A stretch of 64,000 bases of DNA from Aquabacterium sp. Lineage in GTDB: Bacteria; Pseudomonadota; Gammaproteobacteria; Burkholderiales; Burkholderiaceae_C. Position numbers and translations under genes: made by a program. Of the stretch, positions 52,469 to 63,841 are shown piece by piece (position 1 is the first letter of the stretch; every line of letters starts with the position of its first letter). The notes beneath the pieces are model-generated. The model did no database searches and had not been told where the DNA came from. It worked only from the letters and a program-made list of their open reading frames with translations. The stretch covers positions 114,832-178,831 of the forward strand of contig NZ_JAUSAR010000116.1 in the NCBI RefSeq assembly GCF_030652515.1, written 5' to 3'.

Positions 52469-53214
52469 GATCGGGCTCCGGTGGGGGTGTCTTCGGTGTG
52501 TTGAAGGCGCTTGACTTCCTGTTCCAGGTTGCCAATGCGGTCGAGCAGAGAGCCGATGGCTTTGCCCACCGGGTCAGGGATGAGGTGATGGTCCAGGTCC
52601 AGCAGCAGGGCGTCGGGCAGGCTGTTCACGGTGCGGCGGCGGCGCACGACCACACGGCCTGGGATGCCGACCACCGTGGCGCCCTCGGGCACGTTGTCGA
52701 TGACGACGGAGTTGGCCGCCACCCGCACCCGCGCGCCCAGCATGACCGGGCCCAGGATCTTGGCGCCCGCCCCCACCACCACGCCGTCGCCCAGCGTGGG
52801 GTGGCGCTTGCCGGGGCTCCAGGTGGTGCCGCCCAGGGTGACGCCGTGGTACAGCGTGACGTCGTCGCCGACCTCGGCGGTTTCGCCGATCACAACGCCT
52901 GCGCCATGGTCGATGAAGAAGCGCCGGCCGATGCGCGCGCCGGGGTGGATGTCGACGTTGGTGAACCAGCGGGCCACGAAGGACATCCAGCGCGGCAGGT
53001 AGCGCCAACCTTGGCGCCACAGCGCGTGGGCCATGCGGTGCAGCGCCACGGCCTGCACGCCGGGGTAAATGGTCCACACCTCGAAGCGCGAACGGGCGGC
53101 CGGGTCGCGGGCCAGCACGCAGCTGACGTCTTCGCGCAGGAGCGACCACCAGGCGGGTGTGCTCTCGGTGTGCATCATGGCCATGGCGTGCAGAACGGGG
53201 TCATCGCGCTTCAT
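52465..53214 (-). CDS. cysE: Serine O-acetyltransferase in the nif operon
   Basis: This 249-residue enzyme makes O-acetylserine, the direct precursor of cysteine. The left-handed beta-helix hexapeptide region is clear: [41 protein letters not shown], with the catalytic His in IDHG and YHGV. It is coupled to nifV and nifW by four-base overlaps, suggesting extra cysteine synthesis for Fe-S clusters and cofactor during nitrogen fixation, as with cysE2 in Azotobacter. Confidence 0.95.
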   Translation of the reverse strand: MKRDDPVLHAMAMMHTESTPAWWSLLREDVSCVLARDPAARSRFEVWTIYPGVQAVALHRMAHALWRQGWRYLPRWMSFVARWFTNVDIHPGARIGRRFFIDHGAGVVIGETAEVGDDVTLYHGVTLGGTTWSPGKRHPTLGDGVVVGAGAKILGPVMLGARVRVAANSVVIDNVPEGATVVGIPGRVVVRRRRTVNSLPDALLLDLDHHLIPDPVGKAIGSLLDRIGNLEQEVKRLQHTEDTPTGARS

Positions 53215-54347
53215 GAGGGCTGCCCCTCGGAGGCTGTGGCCTCCAGGAAAAAGCGTTGCAGGTCATCCGGCGTGGGCGCGCGTTTGGTCCGCACGGCGTG
53301 AGCCCGGATGCGCTCCAGCAACGGTTGCACTTGCGGATCAACCACGGGCAGGCCCAGGGCGTGATAGGCCACGCGCACGGCCCGCGAGCCGGAGTGCTTG
53401 CCCAGCACGGTGCGGCGTTCACGGCCCAGCTCGGCCGGGTCGAAGCCTTCGTAGTTGCTGGGGTTCTTGAGCAGACCGTCCACATGGATGCCCGACTCGT
53501 GCGTGAACACGGCTTCGCCCACGATGCTCTTGTTGGCCGCGACGGGCCGTCCAGAGGCACTGGCCACGAGTTTCGAGATGCCGTACAGGTCGGTGGTGCG
53601 CACGCCGCAGTCCAGGCCGTGCAGGTGGCGCAGGCTCATGACCACTTCTTCCAGCGCGGCATTGCCGGCCCGCTCGCCCAGGCCGTTGACTGTGGTGCTG
53701 GCGTGCGTGGCGCCAGCGCGCAAGGCAGCCAGGGTGTTGGCCGTGGCCAGCCCCAGGTCGTTGTGGGCATGGATCTCGATCTCGATGTCTACCGCGTGGC
53801 GCAGCAGGGCAATCGAATCGAAGGTGGAGAAGGGATCGAGCACGCCCAGGGTGTCGGCAAAGCGGATGCGCCGGGCGCCACAGCGTTGGGCCAGTCGGGC
53901 CATCTGGCCCAGGTAGACGGGGTCGGCGCGCGATGCGTCTTCAAAGCCCACGGACACTTCGTGGCCCGCTTCATGGACCATGCTCACGAACTCTTCGATC
54001 TGCTCCAGTGCCCACAAGCGGCTTTGCTTGAGCTTGTGCTGCAAGTGCACATCGGAGGCGGGGATGGACAGGTGGATGATGTCGACATCGCAAGCCAGGG
54101 CCGAGAACACATCGGCCTCGCACATGCGGCCCCACACCATCAGGCGGCTGCTCAAACCCATGGCCGCCAGGGTGTTGATGGACTCGATCTCGGCCGGGCC
54201 CATGGCGGGCACACCCACTTCCAACTCGGGCACACCAGCGTTGGACAAGGCCCGGGCGATGGCGCATTTCTCAACCAGCGTGAAGGCCACGCCTGCGGTC
54301 TGCTCGCCGTCGCGCAAGGTCGTGTCATTGATGATCGCGCTGTGCAT
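53211..54347 (-). CDS. nifV: Homocitrate synthase NifV
   Basis: NifV condenses acetyl-CoA and 2-oxoglutarate to homocitrate, the organic part of FeMo-cofactor. The 378-residue product starts [17 protein letters not shown] (metal and substrate site) and has [11 protein letters not shown] and [45 protein letters not shown]. The ATG at 54347 is chosen over an upstream frame because the sigma-54 promoter lies between them. The stop overlaps cysE by four bases. Confidence 0.97.
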   Translation of the reverse strand: MHSAIINDTTLRDGEQTAGVAFTLVEKCAIARALSNAGVPELEVGVPAMGPAEIESINTLAAMGLSSRLMVWGRMCEADVFSALACDVDIIHLSIPASDVHLQHKLKQSRLWALEQIEEFVSMVHEAGHEVSVGFEDASRADPVYLGQMARLAQRCGARRIRFADTLGVLDPFSTFDSIALLRHAVDIEIEIHAHNDLGLATANTLAALRAGATHASTTVNGLGERAGNAALEEVVMSLRHLHGLDCGVRTTDLYGISKLVASASGRPVAANKSIVGEAVFTHESGIHVDGLLKNPSNYEGFDPAELGRERRTVLGKHSGSRAVRVAYHALGLPVVDPQVQPLLERIRAHAVRTKRAPTPDDLQRFFLEATASEGQPS

Positions 54348-54395
54348 TTGGGGTGGACTCGAAGGGTGTGGGGCGGGTGTGCCTGATGCCTTGAT

Positions 54396-54411
54396 TGCAA
54401 TCGCTGTGCCA
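54396..54411 (-). promoter_or_regulatory. Sigma-54 (-24/-12) promoter of nifV
   Basis: On the minus strand TGGCACA (54411-54405), four bases, then TTGCA (54400-54396) is a near-perfect RpoN promoter. Transcription should begin about 38 bases before nifV. A dyad GTGAAATG/CATTTCAC (54444-54451, 54469-54476) lies upstream and may be an activator site, though it is not a standard NifA site. Confidence 0.9.
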
Positions 54412-54485
54412 GTGGCTTCAAGGGGCGTGGCGCGGTCAATGGCGTGAAATGTCGTGTCGTGTTTGCGCCATTTCACACACTCGCT

Positions 54486-54821
54486 TCAACGTTCGCGGGC
54501 ATGGTTGCGACTGTGCTTGGGCAGCTCGACGGTGAGGTCTCCATCCTTGACCCTGACGCAGCACGCCAGGCGCGAGCACGGCTCCACACCCCAGGCGTTG
54601 TCCAGCTGGTCGTTCTCTTCGTCGTCTGGTTCGGGCAAGGTGTTGGCGCCAGCGCGGACCAGCACGTGGCAGGTCGAGCAGGCCGCCACCATGTCGCAGG
54701 CATGCTCAATGGCCACGCCGTGTTTGAGCAGGCCCTCGCACAGCGAGCGTCCGGGTTTGATCTCGAACTGCGTGCCCTGGGGGCACAGCTCGGCGTGGGG
54801 CAGGACTGTGACCAGAGGCAT
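54486..54821 (-). CDS. fdx: ISC-type 2Fe-2S ferredoxin
   Basis: This 111-residue adrenodoxin-like ferredoxin has the ligand pattern EHACDMVAACSTCHVLV and RLACCVRVKDGDLTVELP, typical of the ferredoxin ending isc operons. It gives electrons for cluster assembly on IscU. It lies 18 bases after hscA. The ATG at 54821 has GAAGG before it; a TTG five codons upstream is possible. Confidence 0.95.
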   Translation of the reverse strand: MPLVTVLPHAELCPQGTQFEIKPGRSLCEGLLKHGVAIEHACDMVAACSTCHVLVRAGANTLPEPDDEENDQLDNAWGVEPCSRLACCVRVKDGDLTVELPKHSRNHARER

Positions 54822-54839
54822 GGCAGTGACCTTCAAAAA

Positions 54840-56696
<1,857 letters not shown>

Positions 56697-56702
56697 GATG
56701 GG

Positions 56703-57026
56703 TCAGACCGCGAAGCTTTCGCCGCAACCGCATTCGGCCTTGGCGTTCGGGTTGTTGAACTTGAAGCCCTCGTTGAGGCCTTCGCGCACAAAGTCCAACT
56801 CTGTGCCTTCCAGGAAGGGCAGGCTGTTGGCGTTCACCAGCAATTGCAGGCCATGGCTTTCAAAGGACAGGTCTTCGGGCAGGGCCTCGTCGGCGAACTC
56901 GATGGCATAGGCCAGCCCCGAGCAACCACTGGTCTTGACCGCCAGGCGCAGGCCCACGCCTTTGCCCCGCTTGCTCAAGGACTTCTGTACGTGTCGGGCC
57001 GCCGCCTCGGTCATGGTGATGGACAT
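56703..57026 (-). CDS. iscA: A-type Fe-S carrier IscA
   Basis: This 107-residue A-type carrier has the three ligand cysteines in [14 protein letters not shown] and ECGCGE near the end. The start [20 protein letters not shown] is IscA-like. It probably passes iron or clusters between IscU and targets. The ATG at 57026 is preferred to an upstream one at 57059, which would overlap the preceding gene. Confidence 0.95.
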   Translation of the reverse strand: MSITMTEAAARHVQKSLSKRGKGVGLRLAVKTSGCSGLAYAIEFADEALPEDLSFESHGLQLLVNANSLPFLEGTELDFVREGLNEGFKFNNPNAKAECGCGESFAV

Positions 57027-57034
57027 GGCGCACC

Positions 57035-57409
57035 TCACATCGAGAAGGAACTGCCGCAACCGCAGGTGGTCTGCGCGTTGGGGTTGTGGATCACGAAGCG
57101 CGAGCCTTCCAGGCCGTCTTCGTAGTCGATGTCGGCGCCGATCAGGTATTGCAGGCTCATGGCGTCCACCACCAGCGACACGCCGTCTTTGTCGATGCGG
57201 GTGTCGTCGTCGCTGAGCTGGTCGTCAAAGGCAAAGCCGTATGAGAAGCCCGAGCAGCCACCGCCAGTGACGTACAAGCGCAGCTTCAGGTTGGGGTTGC
57301 CTTCTTCCACGATCAGCTCGCTCACCTTGGCGGCCGCAGCGGTGCTGAAGTTCAAGGGCGCGGGGGGCGCCATGTCGGCGACGGTGGTGGCGTTCAATGC
57401 GGTTTCCAT
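57035..57409 (-). CDS. A-type Fe-S carrier, ErpA-like
   Basis: This second A-type carrier has 124 residues. It has the ErpA-like core [48 protein letters not shown] and [16 protein letters not shown]. Two A-type carriers in one isc-like operon is unusual; one may be specialised for nitrogenase maturation. It lies between iscU and iscA. Confidence 0.93.
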   Translation of the reverse strand: METALNATTVADMAPPAPLNFSTAAAAKVSELIVEEGNPNLKLRLYVTGGGCSGFSYGFAFDDQLSDDDTRIDKDGVSLVVDAMSLQYLIGADIDYEDGLEGSRFVIHNPNAQTTCGCGSSFSM

Positions 57410-57433
57410 TTGTAGACTCCTTGGCGTTGGTGG

Positions 57434-57847
57434 TCAGTTGGGGTGGCAGATGGGCTGGTCAGACACGGCGCGTTTGGCCTGGTAGTCGGCCACGGCCGCC
57501 TTGATGGCGTCCTCGGCCAGGATGGAGCAATGGATCTTCACGGGCGGCAAGGCCAGCTCTTCGGCGATGGCCGTGTTCTTGATGGACAGGGCTTGGTCCA
57601 GCGTCTTGCCGCGCACCCACTCGGTCACCAGTGAGCTGGACGCGATGGCCGAGCCGCAGCCATAGGTCTTGAAGCGGGCATCCTCGATCACGCCGGTGAC
57701 GGGGTTCACCTTGATCTGAAGCTTCATCACGTCGCCGCAGGCCGGGGCGCCCACCATGCCGGTGGCCACGCCTTCTTCGTCGGCGGCAAACGAGCCGACG
57801 TTGCGGGGGTTTTCGTAGTGCTCAATCACCTTGTCGCTGTAGGCCAT
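57434..57847 (-). CDS. iscU: Fe-S scaffold IscU
   Basis: IscU is the scaffold on which 2Fe-2S clusters are built. The 137-residue product closely follows housekeeping IscU: MAYSDKVIEHYENPRNVGSF, GMVGAPACGDVMKLQIKV, KTYGCGSAIASSSLVTEWVRGK and LPPVKIHCSILAEDAIKAA. It carries three cysteines and the LPPVK motif bound by HscA. It lacks the C-terminal Nfu-like and ferredoxin domains of NifU, so it replaces NifU here. Confidence 0.97.
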   Translation of the reverse strand: MAYSDKVIEHYENPRNVGSFAADEEGVATGMVGAPACGDVMKLQIKVNPVTGVIEDARFKTYGCGSAIASSSLVTEWVRGKTLDQALSIKNTAIAEELALPPVKIHCSILAEDAIKAAVADYQAKRAVSDQPICHPN

Positions 57848-57881
57848 GTTGTTTCTCCGGGTGCGGTTTGGGAGGGGGCAA

Positions 57882-59111
57882 TCAATGCGCTGCCCACTGG
57901 ATGCTGTTGAGGTCGACGCCAGCCTGGACCATGTCCCACAGCGGGCTCATGTCGCGCAGCTTGGCCACCACGTCAGACACGCGTGCGATGACGAAGTCGA
58001 TCTCGTCCACCGTGGTGTAGCGGCCGATGGTGAAGCGCACCGAGCTGTGGGCCAGCTCGTCGGTGCGGCCCATGGCGCGCAACACGTAGCTGGGCTCCAG
58101 GCTGGCCGAGGTGCAGGCCGAGCCGGAAGACACGGCGATGTCCTTCATGCCCATTAGCAAGGACTCGCCTTCGACGTAGTTGAAGCTGACGTTGAGGTGG
58201 TGCGGCGTGCGGCGTTCGAAGTCGCCATTGATCTGGACGTGGTCGATGCGTGACAGGCCTGCCCACAAGTGGTCGCGCAGGCTGCGGATGCGTTCCAGTT
58301 CGGGACCCATCTCGCGGGCCGCCAGGTGATAGGCCTCGCCCATGCCCACGATCTGGTGCGTGGGCAAGGTGCCTGAGCGCATGCCGCGCTCGTGGCCGCC
58401 ACCATGCATTTGCGCTTCAATGCGCACGCGGGGTTTGCGCCGCACGTACAGAGCGCCGATGCCTTTGGGGCCATAGCTCTTGTGGGCCGACATGGACATC
58501 AGGTCGATGGGCATGGTGCTCAGGTCGATGTGGACCTTGCCCGTGGCCTGGGCCGCGTCCACGTGAAAGAGCACGCCGTGGCTGCGGCAGATCTGGCCCA
58601 GGGCTTGCACATCCTGGATGACGCCGGTTTCGTTGTTGACGAACATGACCGAGGCCAGCACGGTGTCGGGGCGGATGGCTTGCTTGAACTGATCGATGTC
58701 GACCAGGCCGGTGTCCAGCACGGGCAACACGGTGACGTCCCAGCCTGCGCGTTCCATCTCACGCATGGTGTCCAGCACGGCTTTGTGTTCGGTGGCCACG
58801 GTGATCAGGTGGCGGCCCTTGGCCTGGTGAAACTGGGCAGCACCCTTGATGGCCAGGTTGTTGCTCTCTGTGGCCCCAGAGGTCCACACCAACTCACGTG
58901 GGTCGGCGCCAATGAGCAAGGCCACTTGTTCACGGGCCAATTCGACGGCTTCTTCTGCAGCCCAACCGTAGGCGTGGGAGCGGCTGGCCGGGTTGCCAAA
59001 ACGTTCGCACAGGTAGGGGATCATCTTGGCCGCCACCCGTTGGTCCACCGGGGTCGTCGCGGCATAGTCCAGGTACACAGGGCGGTTGGGCTGCACGGTC
59101 AACTTGGTCAT
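57882..59111 (-). CDS. iscS: Cysteine desulfurase IscS
   Basis: This PLP enzyme takes sulfur from cysteine for clusters. The 409-residue product has [11 protein letters not shown], the PLP-lysine in [20 protein letters not shown], the active cysteine loop [21 protein letters not shown] and a C terminus resembling IscS rather than NifS (GVDLNSIQW). AGGAG lies before the ATG. It opens the operon and has a sigma-54 promoter, so it acts in place of NifS. Confidence 0.96.
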   Translation of the reverse strand: MTKLTVQPNRPVYLDYAATTPVDQRVAAKMIPYLCERFGNPASRSHAYGWAAEEAVELAREQVALLIGADPRELVWTSGATESNNLAIKGAAQFHQAKGRHLITVATEHKAVLDTMREMERAGWDVTVLPVLDTGLVDIDQFKQAIRPDTVLASVMFVNNETGVIQDVQALGQICRSHGVLFHVDAAQATGKVHIDLSTMPIDLMSMSAHKSYGPKGIGALYVRRKPRVRIEAQMHGGGHERGMRSGTLPTHQIVGMGEAYHLAAREMGPELERIRSLRDHLWAGLSRIDHVQINGDFERRTPHHLNVSFNYVEGESLLMGMKDIAVSSGSACTSASLEPSYVLRAMGRTDELAHSSVRFTIGRYTTVDEIDFVIARVSDVVAKLRDMSPLWDMVQAGVDLNSIQWAAH

Positions 59112-59160
59112 GAAAGGGCTCCTTGGGCTGTGCGTTCAATGCTGGACTCAAGGGTCTCTA

Positions 59161-59176
59161 TGCAACTTGGGTGCCA
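59161..59176 (-). promoter_or_regulatory. Sigma-54 (-24/-12) promoter of the isc-like operon
   Basis: On the minus strand TGGCACC (59176-59170), four bases, then TTGCA (59165-59161) fits the RpoN consensus. The predicted start lies about 39 bases before iscS, the same spacing as for nifV. No complete TGT-N10-ACA activator site was found upstream; the best is a five-of-six match at 59342. Confidence 0.9.
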
Positions 59177-59364
59177 CCTGTGTGGATTTGTTCAAGTCAT
59201 TGATTTGAATGGATAAATCGCCGTTTCAGAGGTTTGGCGCAACTGAGCGATGCGCGACATAGCCTTGTGGTTTTTGTCGGGTTTGTCGGCCATTTGGCAA
59301 GGCATTGATCTTGCAAACGAGGCCTTCAATCCTTGAACCTTTGTCGCTTTGCCGACCTGCTGCC

Positions 59365-59604
59365 ATGCCGCTCTACGACTACCAATGCCCTGCTTGCGAC
59401 AAGCGCTTCGAGCTGCTGGTGCGCAGCACGACCATCCCCGCTTGCCCTCAATGTGGTTCAACCGCCGTGGCCAAGTGCGTGAGCGCACCGCAAGCGCCAG
59501 GGCGCAGTGCCGCCATCATCCAGAGTGGCCGCCAGCGCGCGGCGGCCGAAGGGCACTTCAGCAACTACAGCAAGGCCGAGCGGTCCAAGCTGTCTCGAAG
59601 CTGA
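59365..59604 (+). CDS. FmdB-family zinc ribbon protein
   Basis: This 79-residue protein has an N-terminal zinc ribbon: MPLYDYQCPACDKRFELLV and PACPQCGSTAVAKCVS (two CxxC pairs). The C-terminal tail is basic and Ser/Ala-rich. The family is regulatory-like but of unknown function. It is divergent from iscS; the sigma-54 promoter lies in the shared gap. Confidence 0.9.
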   Translation: MPLYDYQCPACDKRFELLVRSTTIPACPQCGSTAVAKCVSAPQAPGRSAAIIQSGRQRAAAEGHFSNYSKAERSKLSRS

Positions 59605-59609
59605 CAAAC

Positions 59610-59939
59610 ATGACTCGGGCACGTCGCTTTCAACGCCTGGCCGCGCCAGAAGCCCTGGCTTGGCTGCAAGCACATCCCCAGGCCCTGGTGCTGGATGCCC
59701 GGCAGGCCCACCACCACGCGCAAGGCCGCCTGCCGGGCAGCTTGCGGCTTGACGGCCGCAACCACGAAGGCTTGCTGCTGAGCCAAGCCAAGGACCGCCC
59801 TGTCTTCATCCACTGTTACCACGGCCATGCCAGCCAGACTTACGCCGAGATGTTCGCGGACTTCGGCTTTGTGCAGGTCTGCGACCTGATTGGCGGTTGG
59901 GAAGCGTGGTGCCAGGCGGGCCACCCCATCCACGTTTGA
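59610..59939 (+). CDS. Rhodanese-like sulfurtransferase
   Basis: This 109-residue single-domain protein resembles GlpE-type rhodaneses: APEALAWLQAHPQALVLDARQ, GRLPGSLRL, and the active-site loop FIHCYHGHASQTYAEMFADFG with the catalytic cysteine. It may move sulfane sulfur, fitting the nearby iscS. It is five bases after the FmdB-type gene and 12 before ohr. Confidence 0.9.
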   Translation: MTRARRFQRLAAPEALAWLQAHPQALVLDARQAHHHAQGRLPGSLRLDGRNHEGLLLSQAKDRPVFIHCYHGHASQTYAEMFADFGFVQVCDLIGGWEAWCQAGHPIHV

Positions 59940-59951
59940 CCGGAGACTTTC

Positions 59952-60389
59952 ATGGACCTCGTCTACAAAGCCCTGATGCTGACCCAAGGCGGTCGCACTG
60001 GCACCGTCCAGAGCGACGACGGCGGCTTCAAGCTCAAGCTGGCCGTGCCCGCAGCCATGGGGGGCAAGGGCGATGGGTCCAACCCGGAGCAACTGTTTGC
60101 GGGTGCGTTTGGCGCTTGCTTTGAACAGTCAGTGAGGCACATTGCCAAGAAAGGCCACCTGCCGCTCAAAGGCTGTTATGTGGAAGCCGCCTTGTCAATG
60201 TTCATCACCTTTGAAGATGCTTACCGCATGGCGCTGACCCTGACGGTGCACATGGCCGGGCCACTGGACCAGGCCACGGCCGACAACCTGATCGAGCGCG
60301 CCAAGGGCATCTGCCCTTACGTGGATGCCACGAAGAACAACGTGAGCTTGACGCTCAACGCGGTGCTGGACACGCCGGTGACGGCCTGA
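59952..60389 (+). CDS. Organic hydroperoxide resistance protein (OsmC/Ohr family)
   Basis: This 145-residue OsmC-fold peroxidase has the first active cysteine in GSNPEQLFAGAFGACFEQSVRHI and the second in GICPYVDATKNNVSLTL. These features match Ohr, which reduces organic peroxides with a dithiol. It shares the plus-strand run with rhodanese and FmdB. Its stop lies six bases from that of the converging permease gene. Confidence 0.92.
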   Translation: MDLVYKALMLTQGGRTGTVQSDDGGFKLKLAVPAAMGGKGDGSNPEQLFAGAFGACFEQSVRHIAKKGHLPLKGCYVEAALSMFITFEDAYRMALTLTVHMAGPLDQATADNLIERAKGICPYVDATKNNVSLTLNAVLDTPVTA

Positions 60390-60395
60390 GCGCCA

Positions 60396-61448
60396 TCAGT
60401 CCGGGCTTGCGCTTTCGGTGGTCGTCCACTCGTTGGCCAGCCGATACCCCACGGCCAGGAAGGTCGGGCCCAGGAACGCGCCAATCACCCCGAAGGCCAG
60501 CACCCCGCCCAGCACGCCCAGGAACACGATGGCGAAGGGCAGGCGGGAGCCTCGGCTGATGATCAGCGGTTTGATGACGTTGTCCACGGCGCTGACCAGG
60601 AAGAAGCCCCAGGCCGCGACGAAGGCCGCCCAGCCTGGCTCGCCTTGCTGGAACAGCCAGATGGCCGCGCCGCCCCACACCAGCGGAGGCCCGATGGGGA
60701 TCACCGACAGAAAGAAGGTGACCCCGCCCAGCAGCACGGCGCCCGGCACACCGGCGATGGCAAAGCCGATCGCGGCCAGGACACCTTGCGCCAGCGCCGT
60801 GCCCAACACGCCATAGATCACGCCGGTGACCGTGCCTCGGGCGATGCCCAGAAGGTAGGTGGCGCGCTGGCCGGCCAGGTGCGCCAAGGCGATGTGCAGG
60901 CGTGCCGCCAGCAACTCGCCATGCAAGAAGAAAAAGAAAGCCAGGAACACCGACAGGGCGATGTCCAGCACGCCCCTGCCCACCACGCGACCGGCCGTCA
61001 AGGCCATGTTCTGGGCGGGCTGTGAGAGCTTGCCCAGTTCTTCCATCAGGCGTTGTCCATCGTGCGCGAACTGTTGCCAATAGGCCGCCAGTGAGTGGCC
61101 GACCAGGGGCAGGTTGGCCAGCCAGGAGGGTGCATCGGGCAGCCCGTCTTTGAGGATGGACGAGGCCGCGCCACCCAGCTCGGCCACATTGTCGGCCATG
61201 GCCAGCGCCACCGCCACGACGGGCACCAGCAGGACCACCGTCACCAGGATGGTCATCAGGCTGGCGGCCAGGGTGCGCCGCTGTCCGACCAGGTGGTCCA
61301 GCCGGAGGAACACGCTCCAACTGGTGGACGCCAGGATCGCGGCCCAGACCAGCGAGCTGAGGAAAGGCCACAACACCAGGAGGCACCCGCTGCCCAGCAG
61401 CGTCAACGCCAGGGTGGCGAGGACTCGGTCTGAACGGGGACTTTGCAT
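60396..61448 (-). CDS. AI-2E family membrane transporter (YdiK-like)
   Basis: This 350-residue polytopic protein has about eight membrane helices, including LLVLWPFLSSLVWAAILA near the start, and the family signature VLLGGVTFFLSVIPIGPPLVWGGAAIWLF with the GVVLGPTF-like segment VIGAFLGPTFLAVGYRLANEW at the end. Family members export small solutes; the AI-2 link is not general. Its operon partner upstream is the unknown 61521 gene. Confidence 0.9.
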   Translation of the reverse strand: MQSPRSDRVLATLALTLLGSGCLLVLWPFLSSLVWAAILASTSWSVFLRLDHLVGQRRTLAASLMTILVTVVLLVPVVAVALAMADNVAELGGAASSILKDGLPDAPSWLANLPLVGHSLAAYWQQFAHDGQRLMEELGKLSQPAQNMALTAGRVVGRGVLDIALSVFLAFFFFLHGELLAARLHIALAHLAGQRATYLLGIARGTVTGVIYGVLGTALAQGVLAAIGFAIAGVPGAVLLGGVTFFLSVIPIGPPLVWGGAAIWLFQQGEPGWAAFVAAWGFFLVSAVDNVIKPLIISRGSRLPFAIVFLGVLGGVLAFGVIGAFLGPTFLAVGYRLANEWTTTESASPD

Positions 61449-61520
61449 GGCGGGCGCACGGTGGTGGACGAAGGCCCCAAGCTTACTTGACCCTGGATGA
61501 GTACCGGCTCCGTGCCCCCG

Positions 61521-61892
61521 TCACTGACTGGCCATCGCTGGCACCATCCGAAACCAGCCGGGCTGCTGCTGTTGGTAGACCCTCAGCCACATCAGGGTGG
61601 CGGGAACCAGCGAGCGGATGGCGAACATCAAGGCGTCGTCCAGCGCCGGGCCCGCCCGCCCTGACAGCGCCTCACCTGCAGCGGTCAGTCCGCGCCAGTC
61701 GATCTCGGGCATGCCTTGCATCAGTTCCTGGGGCAGGCATTCGGTCGTCTGGATCAGCAGACGCAACTGCCGCGTCACCTCGGCGCGGGTCAGCCGCGAG
61801 GCCAACAGCTCGGAGTCTTCCAGGCCTTCGGTGAGGATCATCACCGCCAGGCCAGCGTCGTTGATGGTTTTGAGCAAGGCTGCGCCGTACAT
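61521..61892 (-). CDS. Unknown protein (123 aa)
   Basis: This soluble helical protein of 123 residues contains MILTEGLEDSELLASRLTRAEVTRQLRLLIQTTECLP and RAGPALDDALMFAIRSLVPATLMWLRVYQ. I do not recognise its family. It is 16 bases downstream of the flavin amine oxidase gene and in the same unit as a ferredoxin, so it may work with them. It lacks signal peptide and metal-binding motifs. Confidence 0.75.
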   Translation of the reverse strand: MYGAALLKTINDAGLAVMILTEGLEDSELLASRLTRAEVTRQLRLLIQTTECLPQELMQGMPEIDWRGLTAAGEALSGRAGPALDDALMFAIRSLVPATLMWLRVYQQQQPGWFRMVPAMASQ

Positions 61893-61908
61893 GGTGGGGC
61901 TCCTTCAT

Positions 61909-63486
61909 TCAGGGGGAAGGCCCGCTGCGCGAGCACAGCAGGTCATTGGTGGCCCAGGCAAACTCGCGCCAGGCGGCGGCCAGGTCCACCGTGATGGCCT
62001 GAAGGTAGTCGGCATCGGGGCGGCGTTCCGCGTCGAAATTGGACAGGGCGCAAGAGCTGGCATTGAAAGCCAGGGCGTCGTTCACCAGGCTTTTGCTGAA
62101 GCCGCTGAAGGGCGCCAGCACCTGCGGTGTCAGCTCGCTGCGGCCCGTGGGCGCCGCCGTGTGGTTCACGCCCCAACCTAAATCCAAGGCGGCCAGTTGC
62201 TCCAGGGCGCGGGTGTAGGTTTGCTCTGCCGTGGCCAGCATGGCGCGTTGGGTGACGCGGTCGCGGTCCTGGCGGGCCAGCATCTGGTTCAGATGCTGTC
62301 GGTAGCGGGGCACCGCATCCTGGCGTTCCAAGGTGACCCACAGCTCGAACGATGCGAGCGACTCTTCCAGTGGTCTGGTGGTGCCGTGGTGCGTGAGCTT
62401 GGCGGGGCGCAAAAAGTCGGCCAGGCGAGCGGCTGATTCAAGGGCGCCTTCCATGTGGCCTGCTGCGTGACGCGCGGTTTCGGTGCCCCCAAAGAACAGG
62501 CGGCCGGACCAATGCGGCCGGCGCAGCAGCGGGTCGGCCTGCGGGGGCATGGGTTCGGCGTCGCTGCGGTCCAGTTCGCTGCAGGTCCCGGTATCCAGGC
62601 TCCAGTCCTTCACCAACACCGAGTCGGCATGCGCTTCGGGGCCGAACAATTGGGCGAACTGGCTGGAGGCGAGCAAGGGCAGGCTGCGTTCGAAGGGCCG
62701 CCGGGTGTCCGGGGCCATGGCGCAAAAGCCTGCCAGCGCGGCGCCTTGTTCATCGCTGGCATCCCAGACTTCGCGCAGCACGGCTTGAGGATGGCTGACA
62801 AAGGCATGGCCTGATTGCCCTTGCGCATGCCAGAAAGGGCGTTCAAAGCGGGCCACCGCCTTGGCCTCGCGCGCCATCCAGGTCGGCACGGTGGTCAATG
62901 CGTGCGCTGTGGATGGTGACAGCGCCGGCTGAAAGCGAACCAATTGGGCCAACAGGCGCGGTGGCAGGGTCAGGACCACGCGCCGCGCTGTCACCCGTTC
63001 AAGATGCTGGACGCCCCCGTCCATGCGGGCAAAGTGCAACTCGACATGGTCTTGGGCATCGTGCACCGCCACCAGTCGATGGCCCAGCTTGACGGAGCCT
63101 TCCAGCAGCCGCTCGTGCAGTGACTGGGCCAGTTGGCCCATGCCCCCGGAGAGGCGGCGCGCACCGCCATGGATGCCTTGCACGTCCAGCACGTCGGGCG
63201 CGCGAGCGGGATCGACCAGCGACAGCACGTGACCCTGGTCCGGCTGCCCAAAGGACTTGAGGCCCAGGGATTCGACCAGCGCGGCCATGCGGGGCTCGGT
63301 GTCGGGCCAGTACCAGCTGGCGCCCAGGTCTACACGGGCACCCGCCTCGGCCGAGGTGTCGGAGAAGATGCGCCCGCCCACGCGGTCTCGCGCTTCGAAC
63401 ACAGCGAGCCTCAGGCCCTGGGCTTGCAACGAGCGCGCCAGGGCCAGCCCCGTGAGGCCCGCGCCGACAATCGCGACGTCGATCAT
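61909..63486 (-). CDS. Flavin-containing amine oxidoreductase family protein
   Basis: This 525-residue protein has the FAD start MIDVAIVGAGLTGLALARSLQAQ and FEARDRVGGRIFSD, then LGASWYWPDTEPRM, a central domain and the C-terminal FAD motif with GRLFFGGTETARHAAGHMEGALESAARLADFL. It resembles monoamine-oxidase-type enzymes; the substrate is unknown. It lies between a ferredoxin and a small unknown gene, an arrangement that suggests an electron-transfer unit attached to the nif region. Confidence 0.88.
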   Translation of the reverse strand: MIDVAIVGAGLTGLALARSLQAQGLRLAVFEARDRVGGRIFSDTSAEAGARVDLGASWYWPDTEPRMAALVESLGLKSFGQPDQGHVLSLVDPARAPDVLDVQGIHGGARRLSGGMGQLAQSLHERLLEGSVKLGHRLVAVHDAQDHVELHFARMDGGVQHLERVTARRVVLTLPPRLLAQLVRFQPALSPSTAHALTTVPTWMAREAKAVARFERPFWHAQGQSGHAFVSHPQAVLREVWDASDEQGAALAGFCAMAPDTRRPFERSLPLLASSQFAQLFGPEAHADSVLVKDWSLDTGTCSELDRSDAEPMPPQADPLLRRPHWSGRLFFGGTETARHAAGHMEGALESAARLADFLRPAKLTHHGTTRPLEESLASFELWVTLERQDAVPRYRQHLNQMLARQDRDRVTQRAMLATAEQTYTRALEQLAALDLGWGVNHTAAPTGRSELTPQVLAPFSGFSKSLVNDALAFNASSCALSNFDAERRPDADYLQAITVDLAAAWREFAWATNDLLCSRSGPSP

Positions 63487-63508
63487 GGCATTGGCCTCCG
63501 CGGGTTGC

Positions 63509-63805
63509 TCAGACGAAGCTGAGCAATTCGATGGTCACGGGCTCTTCGCCAAGCAGGGTCTGGCAGGCCAGTCGTGACTTGGAACTGACGCCGACGATGG
63601 CGTCCAGGGCTTCGTTCTCCTTGCGCTGCACTTTGGACAGGCTCTTGCGGCCTTCCTGCACATACAGGTGGCAGGCGCCGCATTCGCCCTTGCCGCCGCA
63701 CTTGCTGATGATGGCGGCGCCCGCGTCCTTGATGGCCTGCAGGAGGGTGGTGCCTGCGGGGGCTTCGAAGGTGATGCCGGCGGGCAGGATGGTCAGCGTG
63801 GTCAT
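63509..63805 (-). CDS. 2Fe-2S ferredoxin
   Basis: This 98-residue plant-type ferredoxin has ligands in SKCGGKGECGACHLYV and SRLACQTLL. It is closest in layout to 2Fe-2S ferredoxins of oxygenase or nitrogenase-related units. It lies 22 bases upstream of the amine oxidase gene and 36 after the cut gene at the window edge, on the same strand, so all are probably co-transcribed. Confidence 0.92.
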   Translation of the reverse strand: MTTLTILPAGITFEAPAGTTLLQAIKDAGAAIISKCGGKGECGACHLYVQEGRKSLSKVQRKENEALDAIVGVSSKSRLACQTLLGEEPVTIELLSFV

Positions 63806-63841
63806 GTCGTTCTCCAGTTTGCAAAAGGTCAGGGATGGCGC

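Noticed and set aside
59342..59357. NifA site upstream of the isc-like operon
   Set aside because: TGT-N10-ACC matches five of six fixed bases and lies far from the promoter; not enough to call.
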